This document shows, piece after piece, positions 43,685-52,297 of a DNA stretch of 64,000 bases (its first letter is position 1; every line of letters begins with the position of its first letter). This DNA comes from Bradyrhizobium elkanii USDA 76. Lineage in GTDB: Bacteria > Pseudomonadota > Alphaproteobacteria > Rhizobiales > Xanthobacteraceae. Below the pieces are notes generated by a model. The model searched no databases. It saw only the letters and a list, made by a program, of their open reading frames with translations, and was not told the DNA's origin. Made by a program: the position numbers and the translations under genes. Location of the stretch: positions 2,286,001 through 2,350,000 of the forward strand of contig NZ_CP066356.1 in the NCBI RefSeq assembly GCF_023278185.1. Direction: 5' to 3'.

Positions 43685-44560
43685 CTAAAGGCTGTCGAGA
43701 CCAGAGCCGACGAATTCTGCTGCTACCAGGAAATCGCCATTGGCCCAAGCTGCCAATTGAGTATGCGCCGCGCAATAGAAGGCGCGCGACGTGATCTTAA
43801 AAAATCGGCATTGGGGCGATTCTCTAGGCGAAGGCCTCGTGCAGGAAGAGCGTATCTCTTCCGCTCCGTGTCCGGGAGCACCACGATCATGTTGTCTGGC
43901 AGTCCCAAGGCGGTGGCCTGCCGATACGTCTAACGTGCAGTGGTGTCGTTCTCGAATACGGCTACGAGGCCAACGGTGCCCGCGCTGCCGCAAATGCCTT
44001 TAGGAATTTCACAAGATAGGCAGCGCCGCCATCCACGCTCAGTTTGGCATGGATAAAGAACGAGAAGTAATCTTTTCGCTTGGAAATAGCGCCGTGAGCG
44101 AGCGTTGTAATATCCGAATGTCCGTGCTGCCCTCGGCAAGAATGACCGTTGTTGCCAGCCGACGGGGATCAAGGGGAGCGGAAGCTCTCTTGTCAGCGCA
44201 AATGCTGGCGCCCGACTAGATCCAACCGCCGCCGATCAGCGCCGTGATGACGTGCCGCACGTCAGCGCAGGCATCCAACAAAGCCCGAAGGCTCATCAAG
44301 GATCCATAGCCGTCGAACCAAAGCCGGCCTTCGCCGTCGCGATCACGCATCCGGCGATCGATCTCGTCCGTCGCCTCCTCGCGCGTGTAGAGGGTCGCCA
44401 GCACTTCGGGTGCCCGCGCCGATACCAATCCTCGACAAAGAATGAGCGCAGTGCCGCGGCCGTCTCCTCTGCCCAATCGCCATCGGCGCAGTATTCGTCC
44501 CAGTCTCGCGCGTCGCTGCGAGCTAAGCCTCCAGCCGTTCACGCGCCGTACTGGCCGTGG
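43685..44560 (-). pseudogene. Frameshifted remnant of a Toprim-domain protein (HEPN/Toprim-like)
   Basis: Joining the minus-strand frames gives VILAEGSTDIRILQRSLTAL, then LSVDGGAAYLVKFLKAFAAA, VAVFENDTTAR and GLPDNMIVVLPDTE. The EGSTD and FENDT segments fit the acidic motifs of a Toprim domain of the OLD-like type. Upstream, two frames at 44216-44560 share RRMRDRDGEGRLWFDGYGSL and LRALLDACADVRHVI with disrupted partners. At least three frame changes are needed, so the gene is dead. The family assignment rests on motif memory, with moderate certainty. Confidence 0.45.
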
Positions 44561-44876
44561 CAGCCCAAGAGATCCAAACGCGACAAGACCGCTCTGGGCG
44601 CCTTGTAGACGACGTTGGAACTTTCCGCCTCTTCATCGACCGACGGCCTGATGGCTCGGTCGCTTTCCTAGAAGAGCGCAGAAATGATCGGGAACGACGG
44701 ACTTTGCGCCATAGACCTCGGTCCGATCGAAATAGATTTTGCAGTAACTTCCTATCCACCGCTCCTACAGGCCAATGTCCAGCATGGTGGTGCGATCGGT
44801 GAACGGTCGGCGGCCCTTTGAACTCCGCCGTGTCGACCTCCCAACCGCACATCGACTTACAATCCATTCTAGCCGA
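44561..44876. other. Gap with no assignable gene
   Basis: Short frames on both strands have poor composition. Probably decayed DNA between the Toprim remnant and the IS5-type remnant. Confidence 0.4.
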
Positions 44877-45500
44877 TCAGCCACCGCACTGTGACGGCAA
44901 CGACGTTCCAGCCGAGAGCCATGCAGCCCTGACAACCACGCGACTGGTGCCTGTCGGGCGGGGATGGTCCCCGCCTAAGAACAGGAGCCGGATAGATGTC
45001 TCAAAGCCTTGCCTTCGCCAATGCATAGAACCTCGCCCACCCTCATGGTCTGCGTCGTTATCTTCCGCACCGGCAGGGGCGGATACGGCGTCATGCCGGC
45101 CACCGAATACGACGGCAGGCGTCAGTGGCAGCCGTACGGGGAGGCCATTGCCATCTACAAGCGCACGAATCTTGCTGGTCTGCCGTAACCGTCCTATCGA
45201 TTGCCTCTGGTTCTTGGCGATGCACGCTCCGTGCTGATGAACGGGGACAATAGAAGTGTCGATCATCTGGACCGCCGCATCGTGAGCAGCGGCGAGTGTA
45301 TCTATGATTCGGCTCCAGAGACCGGCCCACGCCAGCGAACAAAGCGGTTATAGCAGGTAGTGTAAGGACCAAAATGATCCGGCAAATCGCGCCAAGGTGC
45401 CCCAGATCGCACGACGCAGAAGATGAGGACGCGTCAGTCGTTTACCCGAGGAACTCCACGCGTCTTGTTTGGTAGCATAGACTTGATAAGTGCCCATTCG
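44877..45500 (-). pseudogene. IS5-family transposase remnant
   Basis: Minus-strand frames contain RDLPDHFG-type sequence, YTTCYNRFVRW and then MIDTSIVPVHQHGACIAKNQ, RQSIG, and KIRALVDGNGLPVRLPLTPA. These are the catalytic DTS and downstream blocks of IS5-group (IS427-like) transposases. Frame changes near 45290 and 45110 and loss of the C-terminal DDE residues make it inactive. Terminal repeats are not visible. Confidence 0.7.
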
Positions 45501-45590
45501 TAGTCCCTTAGGTCATGGCGCAATGATTCGAAGCCCCAGTTTGGGAAGTTGAATCACGGGCGCCGGGCCGAGCACAATGCTTTTGCCATG

Positions 45591-46064
45591 TCAGGCCAAC
45601 TTGTCCTCACGGCCGCCCTCAAGCTTATCTCGCAAGGCCGTGATCACGCGATGGACAATCCTTATATCCTTGACCGACAGCCCTTCTGAAAGATCGTTGA
45701 TCCAGGGAGCCTGCAATTCCATTGCGGCTTCGAAGGCGCGCTGTCCATTCGCAGTGAGCACGACGAGCTGCGCCCGTCGGTGATGCGGGTTGACCTCAAA
45801 AGATACGAGGCCCTCCCTGTGTAGATCATTGATAATCCGCTGCACGTTTTGACGATTGCCGCCGAGGTCGCGTGCGAGCCAAGCGACCGGTTGGGGACGT
45901 TCGGCGGACACAATGGCGCCAAGCACCTGCCAGCGTGCGCTTGTTAGGCCAAGCGGCGCGACCAGACGGTCGCCGGCCGTCAGAAGTAGGCTGTCGAGCC
46001 TGAAGAGATCGAGAACAAGGTCGGTCAGGGCGTCACCCTCGGGGGTTCGCTTGGCTCTTTTCAT
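45591..46064 (-). CDS. MarR-family transcriptional regulator
   Basis: A 157-residue winged-helix regulator. The DNA-binding helix is PVAWLARDLGGNRQNVQRII, and the wing is FEVNPHHRRAQLVVLTANGQ. MarR proteins are dimers that release DNA on binding aromatic or oxidising ligands. The gene is divergent from a monooxygenase and membrane-protein pair. A perfect 20-bp palindrome lies 19 nt from its start in the shared promoter. Start: ATG at 46062-46064. Confidence 0.9.
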   Translation of the reverse strand: MKRAKRTPEGDALTDLVLDLFRLDSLLLTAGDRLVAPLGLTSARWQVLGAIVSAERPQPVAWLARDLGGNRQNVQRIINDLHREGLVSFEVNPHHRRAQLVVLTANGQRAFEAAMELQAPWINDLSEGLSVKDIRIVHRVITALRDKLEGGREDKLA

Positions 46065-46082
46065 TTGTCACCATTGTTTTAT

Positions 46083-46102
46083 ATTGACATTATAATGTCA
46101 AT
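46083..46102. promoter_or_regulatory. Perfect 20-bp palindrome, probable MarR operator and promoter
   Basis: ATTGACATTATAATGTCAAT is a perfect dyad between the divergent MarR and ABM genes. It holds TATAAT on both strands, so binding would cover the -10 of either promoter. The region is AT-rich compared with the flanks. Binding by the MarR protein is inferred. Confidence 0.7.
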
Positions 46103-46161
46103 CTGTCATGTAGGCATAATACCAATTAGGTATCGCATGCTAAATAGCAATGGAGCCACTC

Positions 46162-46530
46162 ATGTCGCTGCTACGCGCACTCGACCCTTCCTTCCCGATC
46201 GACCGCCAGATCGCTATTGAGGCAAATTCGGTCGTCCTGGTGAACCCATTCACTCTCGACAAAGCCGATGAGGCGGCTTTTCTCAAAACCTGGCAGGACG
46301 ACGCAGCGTTCATGAAGCGACAGCCGGGCTTCATTTCCACTCAGCTGCACAGAGCTCTCGGCGACAGCTCGACCTATCTGAACTACGCCGTCTGGGAATC
46401 CACCGCACACTTCCGCGCGGCCTTCACCCATCCTGACTTTCTAGCAAAAATAGCCAGCTATCCGGCCTCCGCGATAGCTTCCCCTCATCTGTTCCAGAAA
46501 GTTGCCGTGCGCGGCATCTGCGTTGCCTAG
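46162..46530 (+). CDS. Antibiotic biosynthesis monooxygenase (ABM) domain protein
   Basis: A 122-residue ABM-fold protein. VVLVNPFTLDKADEAAFLKT begins the ferredoxin-like fold, and FMKRQPGFISTQLHRAL is a typical ABM motif. Such proteins oxidise quinones, polyketides or other aromatics without a cofactor, or protect against them. The ATG at 46162 is preferred over 46150 because TGGAG lies seven nt upstream. A membrane-protein gene follows 30 nt later. The MarR gene upstream is a likely regulator. Confidence 0.82.
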   Translation: MSLLRALDPSFPIDRQIAIEANSVVLVNPFTLDKADEAAFLKTWQDDAAFMKRQPGFISTQLHRALGDSSTYLNYAVWESTAHFRAAFTHPDFLAKIASYPASAIASPHLFQKVAVRGICVA

Positions 46531-46560
46531 CCCTGCTGTTTTTAGGAAGGGAAGATACTC

Positions 46561-47007
46561 ATGATCAAGTTGATCCATCCTATCGCTGGTGCCTTGGCTA
46601 TCGCAACGATCGGCACATTTTGGCTATCGACGGTACTCAGCGAGCTGTTCGCGTCCCATGCCACAGTTGCCGCGGTTAAGAGCACCATACCGTGGGGCTT
46701 CTTGTTGCTGATTCCGGCGCTCGCTGCCACCGGCGGTACAGGTGTCATCTTGGCAATGGGGCGCCGGGCCGGACCGATCGGGGCCAAATTCAAGCGCATG
46801 CCATTCATTGCAGGAAACGGCATCCTGATTCTTATTCCGTCTGCGCTCTTCCTTGCGTCGAAGGCTCAGGCGGCAGAATTCGATGCCATGTTCTATGCTG
46901 TGCAGGCGATCGAGCTCATCGCGGGCGCAACAAACATTACACTTCTTGCTCTCAACGGGCGGGACGGTCTCAAAATGAAGGGATGGTTGCGCCGCAAACC
47001 CGCTTAA
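46561..47007 (+). CDS. Four-helix membrane protein, function unknown
   Basis: A 148-residue protein with four hydrophobic segments: ALAIATIGTFWLSTVLSELF, WGFLLLIPALAATGGTGVIL, GILILIPSALFLASKA and VQAIELIAGATNITLLAL. GGGAAGG lies upstream of the ATG at 46561. No family is named. It is in a likely operon with the ABM gene. Confidence 0.75.
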   Translation: MIKLIHPIAGALAIATIGTFWLSTVLSELFASHATVAAVKSTIPWGFLLLIPALAATGGTGVILAMGRRAGPIGAKFKRMPFIAGNGILILIPSALFLASKAQAAEFDAMFYAVQAIELIAGATNITLLALNGRDGLKMKGWLRRKPA

Positions 47008-47126
47008 TCACCTGAACCGGAACTGCGCGGACAACCGACCTGACGCCCGGTATTGTCCCGGCTTTATGAGTACGCGCCCTAAAATCTTATAGCTCTCCCG
47101 CCGGAGAATAGGCCGGACGTATCACA

Positions 47127-49790
47127 ATGCGTAGCCAAATCAGCAGTTTAGAACGTTCAGCCCTTCAGTTTACCTCCGGCAGCATAACGCTCGCCGTGGT
47201 AACACTAGCCTGCTTGTACCTTCAGGCGCATTTCGCCGCGACGGCGTTCGCCTATTTGTTAGTGGTCTTGCTGTTTTCGCTGATGGGCAGCTTCGTCGCG
47301 TCGTCCGCGCTTTGCATCGTAGCCATTGCTGCTCTCGCTTATTACTTTGCGCCGCCGGCGTTCAGCCTGCGAATCGATGCCCCCCGAGATCTGCCCGTGG
47401 TTGTTGCATTCTTTATTGCCTCGATTGTGGGAGCGCACTTGATCGGTACGCTCCGTCAGGAAAGAGAGGCTGCGCGTGTGATTGCGGCCAAGCTTCAGCG
47501 GAGTGCGGCCGATTTGGAGGATCGCGAAAAGCGGTGGCGCGCCATCTTCGAGCACAATCCAGCCATGTACTTCATGGTCGATGAAGCCGGCACTGTCCTC
47601 GACGTCAATACATTCGGCGCGACACAACTCGGCTATGCTCGTGCTGAACTGATCGGTCAGTCCGTGCTGGAGGTATTTCTCGAGGAGGATCGCGCGTGCG
47701 TTCGGACGTGCCTGAAGGACGTCGGACAAACGCGCACTTGGGACGTCCAGAAGGTCAGGAAGGACGGCTCGGTCTTGTGGGTACGTGAAAGCGCCAAAGC
47801 TATGCTCTGGGCGGATAAGCAGCCCATTGTCCTTATCGCCTGCGAAGATATCACGGAGCGAAGGCGGACCGAACTTGCCCTGCAGCGGAGCGAAGCACAT
47901 TTGGCCCAGGCGCAGGAGTTGAGTCACACAGGCAGCTTCAGCTGGAACCCCACTACGGGCGAAGCCTTCTGGTCACAGGAGACATTTCGGATTTTCCAAT
48001 TAGATCGCCAGACAGTGCCGCTGGGGCCGCAGCTCGTCGTTGAGCGCACTCATCCAGATGATAGGGCTTCGGTTCAAGAAATTATTGATCGCGCGATGCG
48101 AGACCCGAGCGATTTCGAGCACGAATACCGGCTTCTGCTACCGGACGGCTCGGTAAAGCACATCCATGCGCAGGCGCGAGCGACGAGAACAGCCTCTGGT
48201 GAGATCGAGTTTGTTGGGGCAGCTACGGATATTACGGCGGCTAGGCGAGCAGAACAACAGCTGCGCCGCAACGAGGCTTATCTAGCCGAAGCTCAGCATC
48301 TCAGTCACACGGGCAGCTGGTCCTGGGACGTCTACGGTCTAGATTTCGTGTATCGCTCCGCCGAGGTCGATCGTCTGTTTGGCTTTCGCCCACAAGAGCC
48401 GGTATCGATCGAGACCATCCGATCGCGCATCCATCCGGACGACTTGCCACGGCTGGAGGAGGTGCAGCGCCAGGCGATTGAGCACAAGGAGGGGCGGTTC
48501 GAATATGATTTTCGTATCCTTCTACCAGATGGCGGGATACGACGCATACACTCCGTTGCGCACGTGGTGGTCGGCAGCGATGGTAAAGTCAGCGAGCTGA
48601 TCGGAACACATATGGATGTCACCGGGCAACACGCAGCTAGGGAACGCCTGGAAAACACACTTGCCGCGCTGCGCGAAAGCGAACAGCGCTTTCGCGACTA
48701 CGCCGAAACAGCTTCCGATTGGCTCTGGGAAACTGGGCCGGATCTTCAGGTCACTCGCTTATCCGAGCACACCAGCGCTGCGGGACTTTTGGCGACAGGA
48801 TTGATCGGCCTGCTTCGCTGTGACCTTGCGTGCGACGTCGAAGAGGAGCCCGAGAAGCGGCGGCAGCATCGGGCGACATTGGAGGCCCATCTTCCGTTTC
48901 GGGATCTCGTCTACCGCACCGTGAATCGGACAGGTTCTCCGATCTACGTCCGCACGAGTGGCAAGCCTTTTTTCGATGGAAAGGGGAACTTTCTCGGCTA
49001 TCGGGGCGTCAGCACTGACATCACCGCGACCATTCGCGCCGATCAAGCCGAACAAGAACTACGAAAGGCACAAGCGGAGCTTGCGCATGTAACGCGTGTA
49101 ACGACCTTAGGAGAGCTAACAACTTCCATCGCCCATGAAGTAAACCAGCCACTCGCCGCTATTATCAGCAACGCCGATGCGTGCCTCGGTTGGATGGGGC
49201 GGGAAGCTCCTAATCTTTCCGCTGCGCGCTCTTCGGTGGAATGGATCATCGAAGACGCAATCCGGGCAAGCGAGGTGATCCGTCGTATTCGCGCGCTCGC
49301 GAAGAAAGGCGACATTGAGATGGTGCCGCTCAACATCAATGAGCTCGTTAAGGAGGTCATTGCGCTGGTAACACGAGAGCTGGTGAGCCACCGAGTGACG
49401 TTACGCACCGAGTTGACGGCAGGGTTGCCTACGATCCTCGGCGACCGGATTCAGCTACAACAGGTGATCATCAACCTAGTGATGAACGGAATCGAAGCCA
49501 TGGACGCAGTTACCGACCGGACGCGCGAACTGCTGATTCAATCATCAAAGGACGATCTGGGGCACATCCAGCTTGCAGTGACCGATTGCGGCGTCGGCAT
49601 CGCCGAGATCGACGCGGACCGCGTCTTGGATCCTTTCTTCACCACTAAATCGAGTGGCCTTGGAATGGGTCTTTCGATCTGCCGGTCGATCGTGGAAGCT
49701 CATGGCGGACGGCTGTCAATGGTCCACAAAAATGGACCGGGCGCGACCTTCCAGTTTGCCCTACCGCTGCATAAGGAGGCCGTCTCGTGA
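47127..49790 (+). CDS. Multi-PAS sensor histidine kinase with DUF4118-type membrane domain
   Basis: An 887-residue hybrid-free histidine kinase. A four-helix DUF4118-like membrane region covers about residues 18-115. At least three PAS/PAC units follow (about 135-265, 270-390, 400-520), each ending in a VDVTG- or DITERR-like linker, and a fourth degenerate one at about 530-660. The dimerisation H-box reads [15 protein letters not shown]. The ATPase domain has N-box [17 protein letters not shown]1 DCGVGI and G2 [18 protein letters not shown]. It would autophosphorylate and signal to the response regulator that overlaps its stop, but that gene is broken. The ATG at 47127 is used. Confidence 0.9.
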   Translation: MRSQISSLERSALQFTSGSITLAVVTLACLYLQAHFAATAFAYLLVVLLFSLMGSFVASSALCIVAIAALAYYFAPPAFSLRIDAPRDLPVVVAFFIASIVGAHLIGTLRQEREAARVIAAKLQRSAADLEDREKRWRAIFEHNPAMYFMVDEAGTVLDVNTFGATQLGYARAELIGQSVLEVFLEEDRACVRTCLKDVGQTRTWDVQKVRKDGSVLWVRESAKAMLWADKQPIVLIACEDITERRRTELALQRSEAHLAQAQELSHTGSFSWNPTTGEAFWSQETFRIFQLDRQTVPLGPQLVVERTHPDDRASVQEIIDRAMRDPSDFEHEYRLLLPDGSVKHIHAQARATRTASGEIEFVGAATDITAARRAEQQLRRNEAYLAEAQHLSHTGSWSWDVYGLDFVYRSAEVDRLFGFRPQEPVSIETIRSRIHPDDLPRLEEVQRQAIEHKEGRFEYDFRILLPDGGIRRIHSVAHVVVGSDGKVSELIGTHMDVTGQHAARERLENTLAALRESEQRFRDYAETASDWLWETGPDLQVTRLSEHTSAAGLLATGLIGLLRCDLACDVEEEPEKRRQHRATLEAHLPFRDLVYRTVNRTGSPIYVRTSGKPFFDGKGNFLGYRGVSTDITATIRADQAEQELRKAQAELAHVTRVTTLGELTTSIAHEVNQPLAAIISNADACLGWMGREAPNLSAARSSVEWIIEDAIRASEVIRRIRALAKKGDIEMVPLNINELVKEVIALVTRELVSHRVTLRTELTAGLPTILGDRIQLQQVIINLVMNGIEAMDAVTDRTRELLIQSSKDDLGHIQLAVTDCGVGIAEIDADRVLDPFFTTKSSGLGMGLSICRSIVEAHGGRLSMVHKNGPGATFQFALPLHKEAVS

Positions 49791-50466
49791 CAGGACGATT
49801 TGACTCGCCGGGTGAAGTCAGCAATGCCGAGTCCTCGACAAAGGCGGTTGTCTTCATCATCGAGGATGACATCTCCATGCGTCGCTCGCTTACGAACCTT
49901 TTTCAATCGGTAGGGTTAGGCGTCTTGCATTCGGATCGGTGCGCGAAATGCTGCAGAGCACAATTCCGGACGTTATTAGCTGTCTAGTTCTCGATGTCCG
50001 GCTTCCGAGCTTGAGCGGCCTTGACTACCAGACCGAGCTAGCGAGGTTGAACATACATATTACGATCATTTCATTACCGGCCATGGCGACATTCCCATGA
50101 CCGTCAGGGCCATGAAGGAAGGAGCGGTCGATTTTCTCAGCAAACCGTTTCGCGATCAGGAACTGCTTGATGCCGTGGTTGCAGCGACCGAACGCGATCG
50201 CAAAAGACGAGAGGCTCAGCAGATCGTCGCGAACCTCCAGTCTCGATTTGAGAGCTCAAGCCCCGCGCGAGCAGGGGGTGATGAAACTGGTCGCTACCGG
50301 CATGATGAACAAGGCAGCCGCCGAGCTTGGGCTCGCCGAGATTACGGTCAAGATCTACCGGGGACACGTAATGAGGAAGATGCGTGCACGGTCGCTGGCC
50401 GACTTGATCAGAATGACTGGGACGTTGGGAATTCGCGCCAATCGTCCTGAACAAACCGAAGTATGA
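49787..50466 (+). pseudogene. Frameshifted FixJ/LuxR-type response regulator
   Basis: A GTG at 49787 overlaps the histidine-kinase stop. Frame 1 gives VVFIIEDDISMRRSLTNLFQ, then an out-of-frame segment gives SVREMLQSTIPDVISCLVLD with VRLPSLSGLDYQTELARLNI. A third frame gives MTVRAMKEGAVDFLSKPFRD, and another APREQGVMKLVATGMMNKAA followed by ELGLAEITVKIYRGHVMRKM. Together they form receiver and LuxR-HTH domains of one protein with three or more frame changes. The cognate output of the kinase is therefore lost. Confidence 0.8.
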
Positions 50467-50555
50467 TTTTACAATTTCATCAGTCGAGCCCATTTTCGCC
50501 GAAGGCGGCTAATGCTTGCAGCCGCTATTCCTCCTTCAGGAGGCTCGTCTTACCC

Positions 50556-50640
50556 ATGCCTGTGATTTCCGTTGTTGACAACCACGCCCCAGTCCGTGCG
50601 GCGGCAGAGAATCTTTTGAAATCGCGTGGCTACATCGCCG
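50556..50640 (+). pseudogene. N-terminal stub of a second response regulator
   Basis: An ATG at 50556 with AGGAGG at 50538-50543 begins MPVISVVDNHAPVRAAAENL and LKSRGYIAAT. This is the first 30 residues of a FixJ-type receiver domain. It is cut off at a junction with an unrelated HTH reading frame at about 50640. Confidence 0.65.
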
Positions 50641-50856
50641 CGACATCTCCCTCCCTCTCTCCCGACCGACCCTGAGGAAGCGCTCGCCGGTGTCGTAGCT
50701 TTGCGCCGACTGGCGGACAGGATCGAACGCCAAGCCGTCCGCTCGGCCCTACGCCAAGGTTTGTCGTGGTCGACGATCGCCCAAGCTTTAGGGATCACCA
50801 AACAGGCCGCCGACAAACGACTTTCAGACGTGGCGACACGCAACAGCTCTATATAA
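50626..50856 (+). CDS. Small helix-turn-helix protein, partner of Clp-N gene
   Basis: A 76-residue frame. TDPEEALAGVVALRRLADRI followed by RQGLSWSTIAQALGITKQAA forms an HTH of the type found in small proteins paired with Clp N-domain genes. The first 15 residues come from the junction with the broken receiver stub, so the native start is probably lost. It may be non-functional. The Clp-N remnant starts 10 nt later. Confidence 0.5.
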   Translation: MATSPRHLPPSLPTDPEEALAGVVALRRLADRIERQAVRSALRQGLSWSTIAQALGITKQAADKRLSDVATRNSSI

Positions 50857-50866
50857 GAGGATTGTC

Positions 50867-51361
50867 ATGTTCAAAGGCATCGGATCGAAGCTCAACGACA
50901 TGGGCACCATTAAGTTTCTTTGCGAGAGGGCGGAAACTTACGCCTTGCAGGATCAGCAGCGGGAGCCTGGGGCCGAACACTTCTTGCTGGCCTCACTCGA
51001 TCTTCCGGACGGCACCTGGGCGGGGGGAGCCCGATGCCCTGAAGGGCGCGATCGAACGGCAGTACGGCGAAGCCCTTCGTTCAATCGGTCTGAAAGCGGA
51101 TGCCCCGCGCGATATGCCGATGCCGGCAAGTCCCGGTATCTATGATGCCGCCCCCTCTGGTCGGGAGATCATGCAAGAGCTGGCCGCAATCCGGAAAAAC
51201 CATGGTCCGTTGCTGGTGCTCATGTCGCCGGAATCGTCGCTGGAATGTCGCATGGCGTGGCCGCGCGAGCACTTCGCGCCCTCGGCGTTGATTCCTCGCT
51301 CCTGAAATCGACCGCCGATCCGATATCGGCGGTCGGACACGTTCACCGAGACGAGGCCTAG
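50867..51361 (+). pseudogene. Frameshifted Clp N-terminal-domain protein
   Basis: Frame 1 begins MFKGIGSKLNDMGTIKFLCE and EPGAEHFLLASLDLPDGTW. Frame 2 continues EPDALKGAIERQYGEALRSI, and frame 3 ends GAHVAGIVAGMSHGVAARAL followed by RALGVDSSLLKSTADPIS. These are the paired helical repeats of a Clp-N (ClpA/ClpC N-domain) protein without the AAA+ parts. Two frame changes, near 51025 and 51210, inactivate it. Confidence 0.7.
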
Positions 51362-51399
51362 GGGCCGCCAGCTATCGGGAAAGTAGGTTTGAGCGGCTC

Positions 51400-51755
51400 C
51401 GTCAGCACGTCGCTGAAATGGAGCGGCGGGCGACCGAGGCCGAAGCGAAGTTGAAGCGCCTCTATGACGGGATCGAGAATGGCGTGAGTGATCTGTCGCT
51501 CAAGGATTGAATCGCCGAGCTAAAGGCGGTACGGGATAGGGCGAGCGGCGACGCCGGTCGCGCTCTCGCGCATATCGAGCGTATCGGCCCCGCGATCACG
51601 CCAAAAAGTCTGCCACGTTCGCCGATGCGGCCCTACGCAAGCCGCGGAGTGACGATGGTACCTTTGCCCGCGCTCACCTGCGCGCCGTCGCGCAAAAGGA
51701 CGCCGTGTCGAGCAAGCAAGAACTGGGCGATGCGACCCGTCGCCGCCACTGATTC
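51400..51755 (+). pseudogene. C-terminal remnant of a serine site-specific recombinase
   Basis: The frame reads LRQHVAEMERRATEAEAKLK, RLYDGIENGVSDLSLKD, a stop, IAELKAVRDRASGDAGRALA and HIERIGPAIT, then frame-shifted LRAVAQKDAV. This is the coiled-coil C-terminus of large serine recombinases. There is no catalytic domain. A marker of a former mobile element. Confidence 0.65.
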
Positions 51756-51983
51756 CTGCAATGTTAGTTACGAAAAAAGTCTACGTTGCCTTTCGTAGCC
51801 GAGTCTTTTCTGACACTTCCTGACGTTCGCTAATGCCCTCCCTTCTGCTCCTTTGCTTCCGTTGACGTGGAATGCGGCGCGCCTCAGGTTAGCTCGTTCT
51901 ATTATGGAGGAGACGTAATCTTGATACGGCGTGGTCAGGACTTCGAAAGCAGTGTCCAAGTTGAACGTAGTGCGGTCGCAGAT

Positions 51984-52223
51984 ATGCCGGCGCCTAGCCA
52001 TCTGCGTCGCCTCCCGTTTGCGCAGCGGTTGACCTGCACCGTCGCGGAGGCCTGTGAAGCGACAGGTCTTGGGCGGACCAAGATCTATGAACTAATCGGG
52101 GATGGTCGAGTTACCACGACGACGGTCGGTCGCCGTCGTCTGGTCATTGTGCAATCTCTGTTGGCTCTGGTGGGTGTCGATACGATACCAGCCGACACTG
52201 GACAGGTTCGCAGCTCCTCATGA
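51984..52223 (+). CDS. Excisionase-family helix-turn-helix protein
   Basis: A 79-residue protein from the ATG at 51984 (frame open from an ATG at 51867, whose extra N-terminus is poorly composed). The excisionase-type HTH is TVAEACEATGLGRTKIYELI followed by GDGRVTTTTVGRRRLVIVQS. It is likely a regulator or excision factor of a mobile element. The IS at 52298 lies downstream. Confidence 0.6.
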   Translation: MPAPSHLRRLPFAQRLTCTVAEACEATGLGRTKIYELIGDGRVTTTTVGRRRLVIVQSLLALVGVDTIPADTGQVRSSS

Positions 52224-52297
52224 CGGCCACGCGAGCAGGTGCGGAAGCTGATACTATGGCACGGCTACCGTATCGATCGCGAATTGGCTCCTACACT

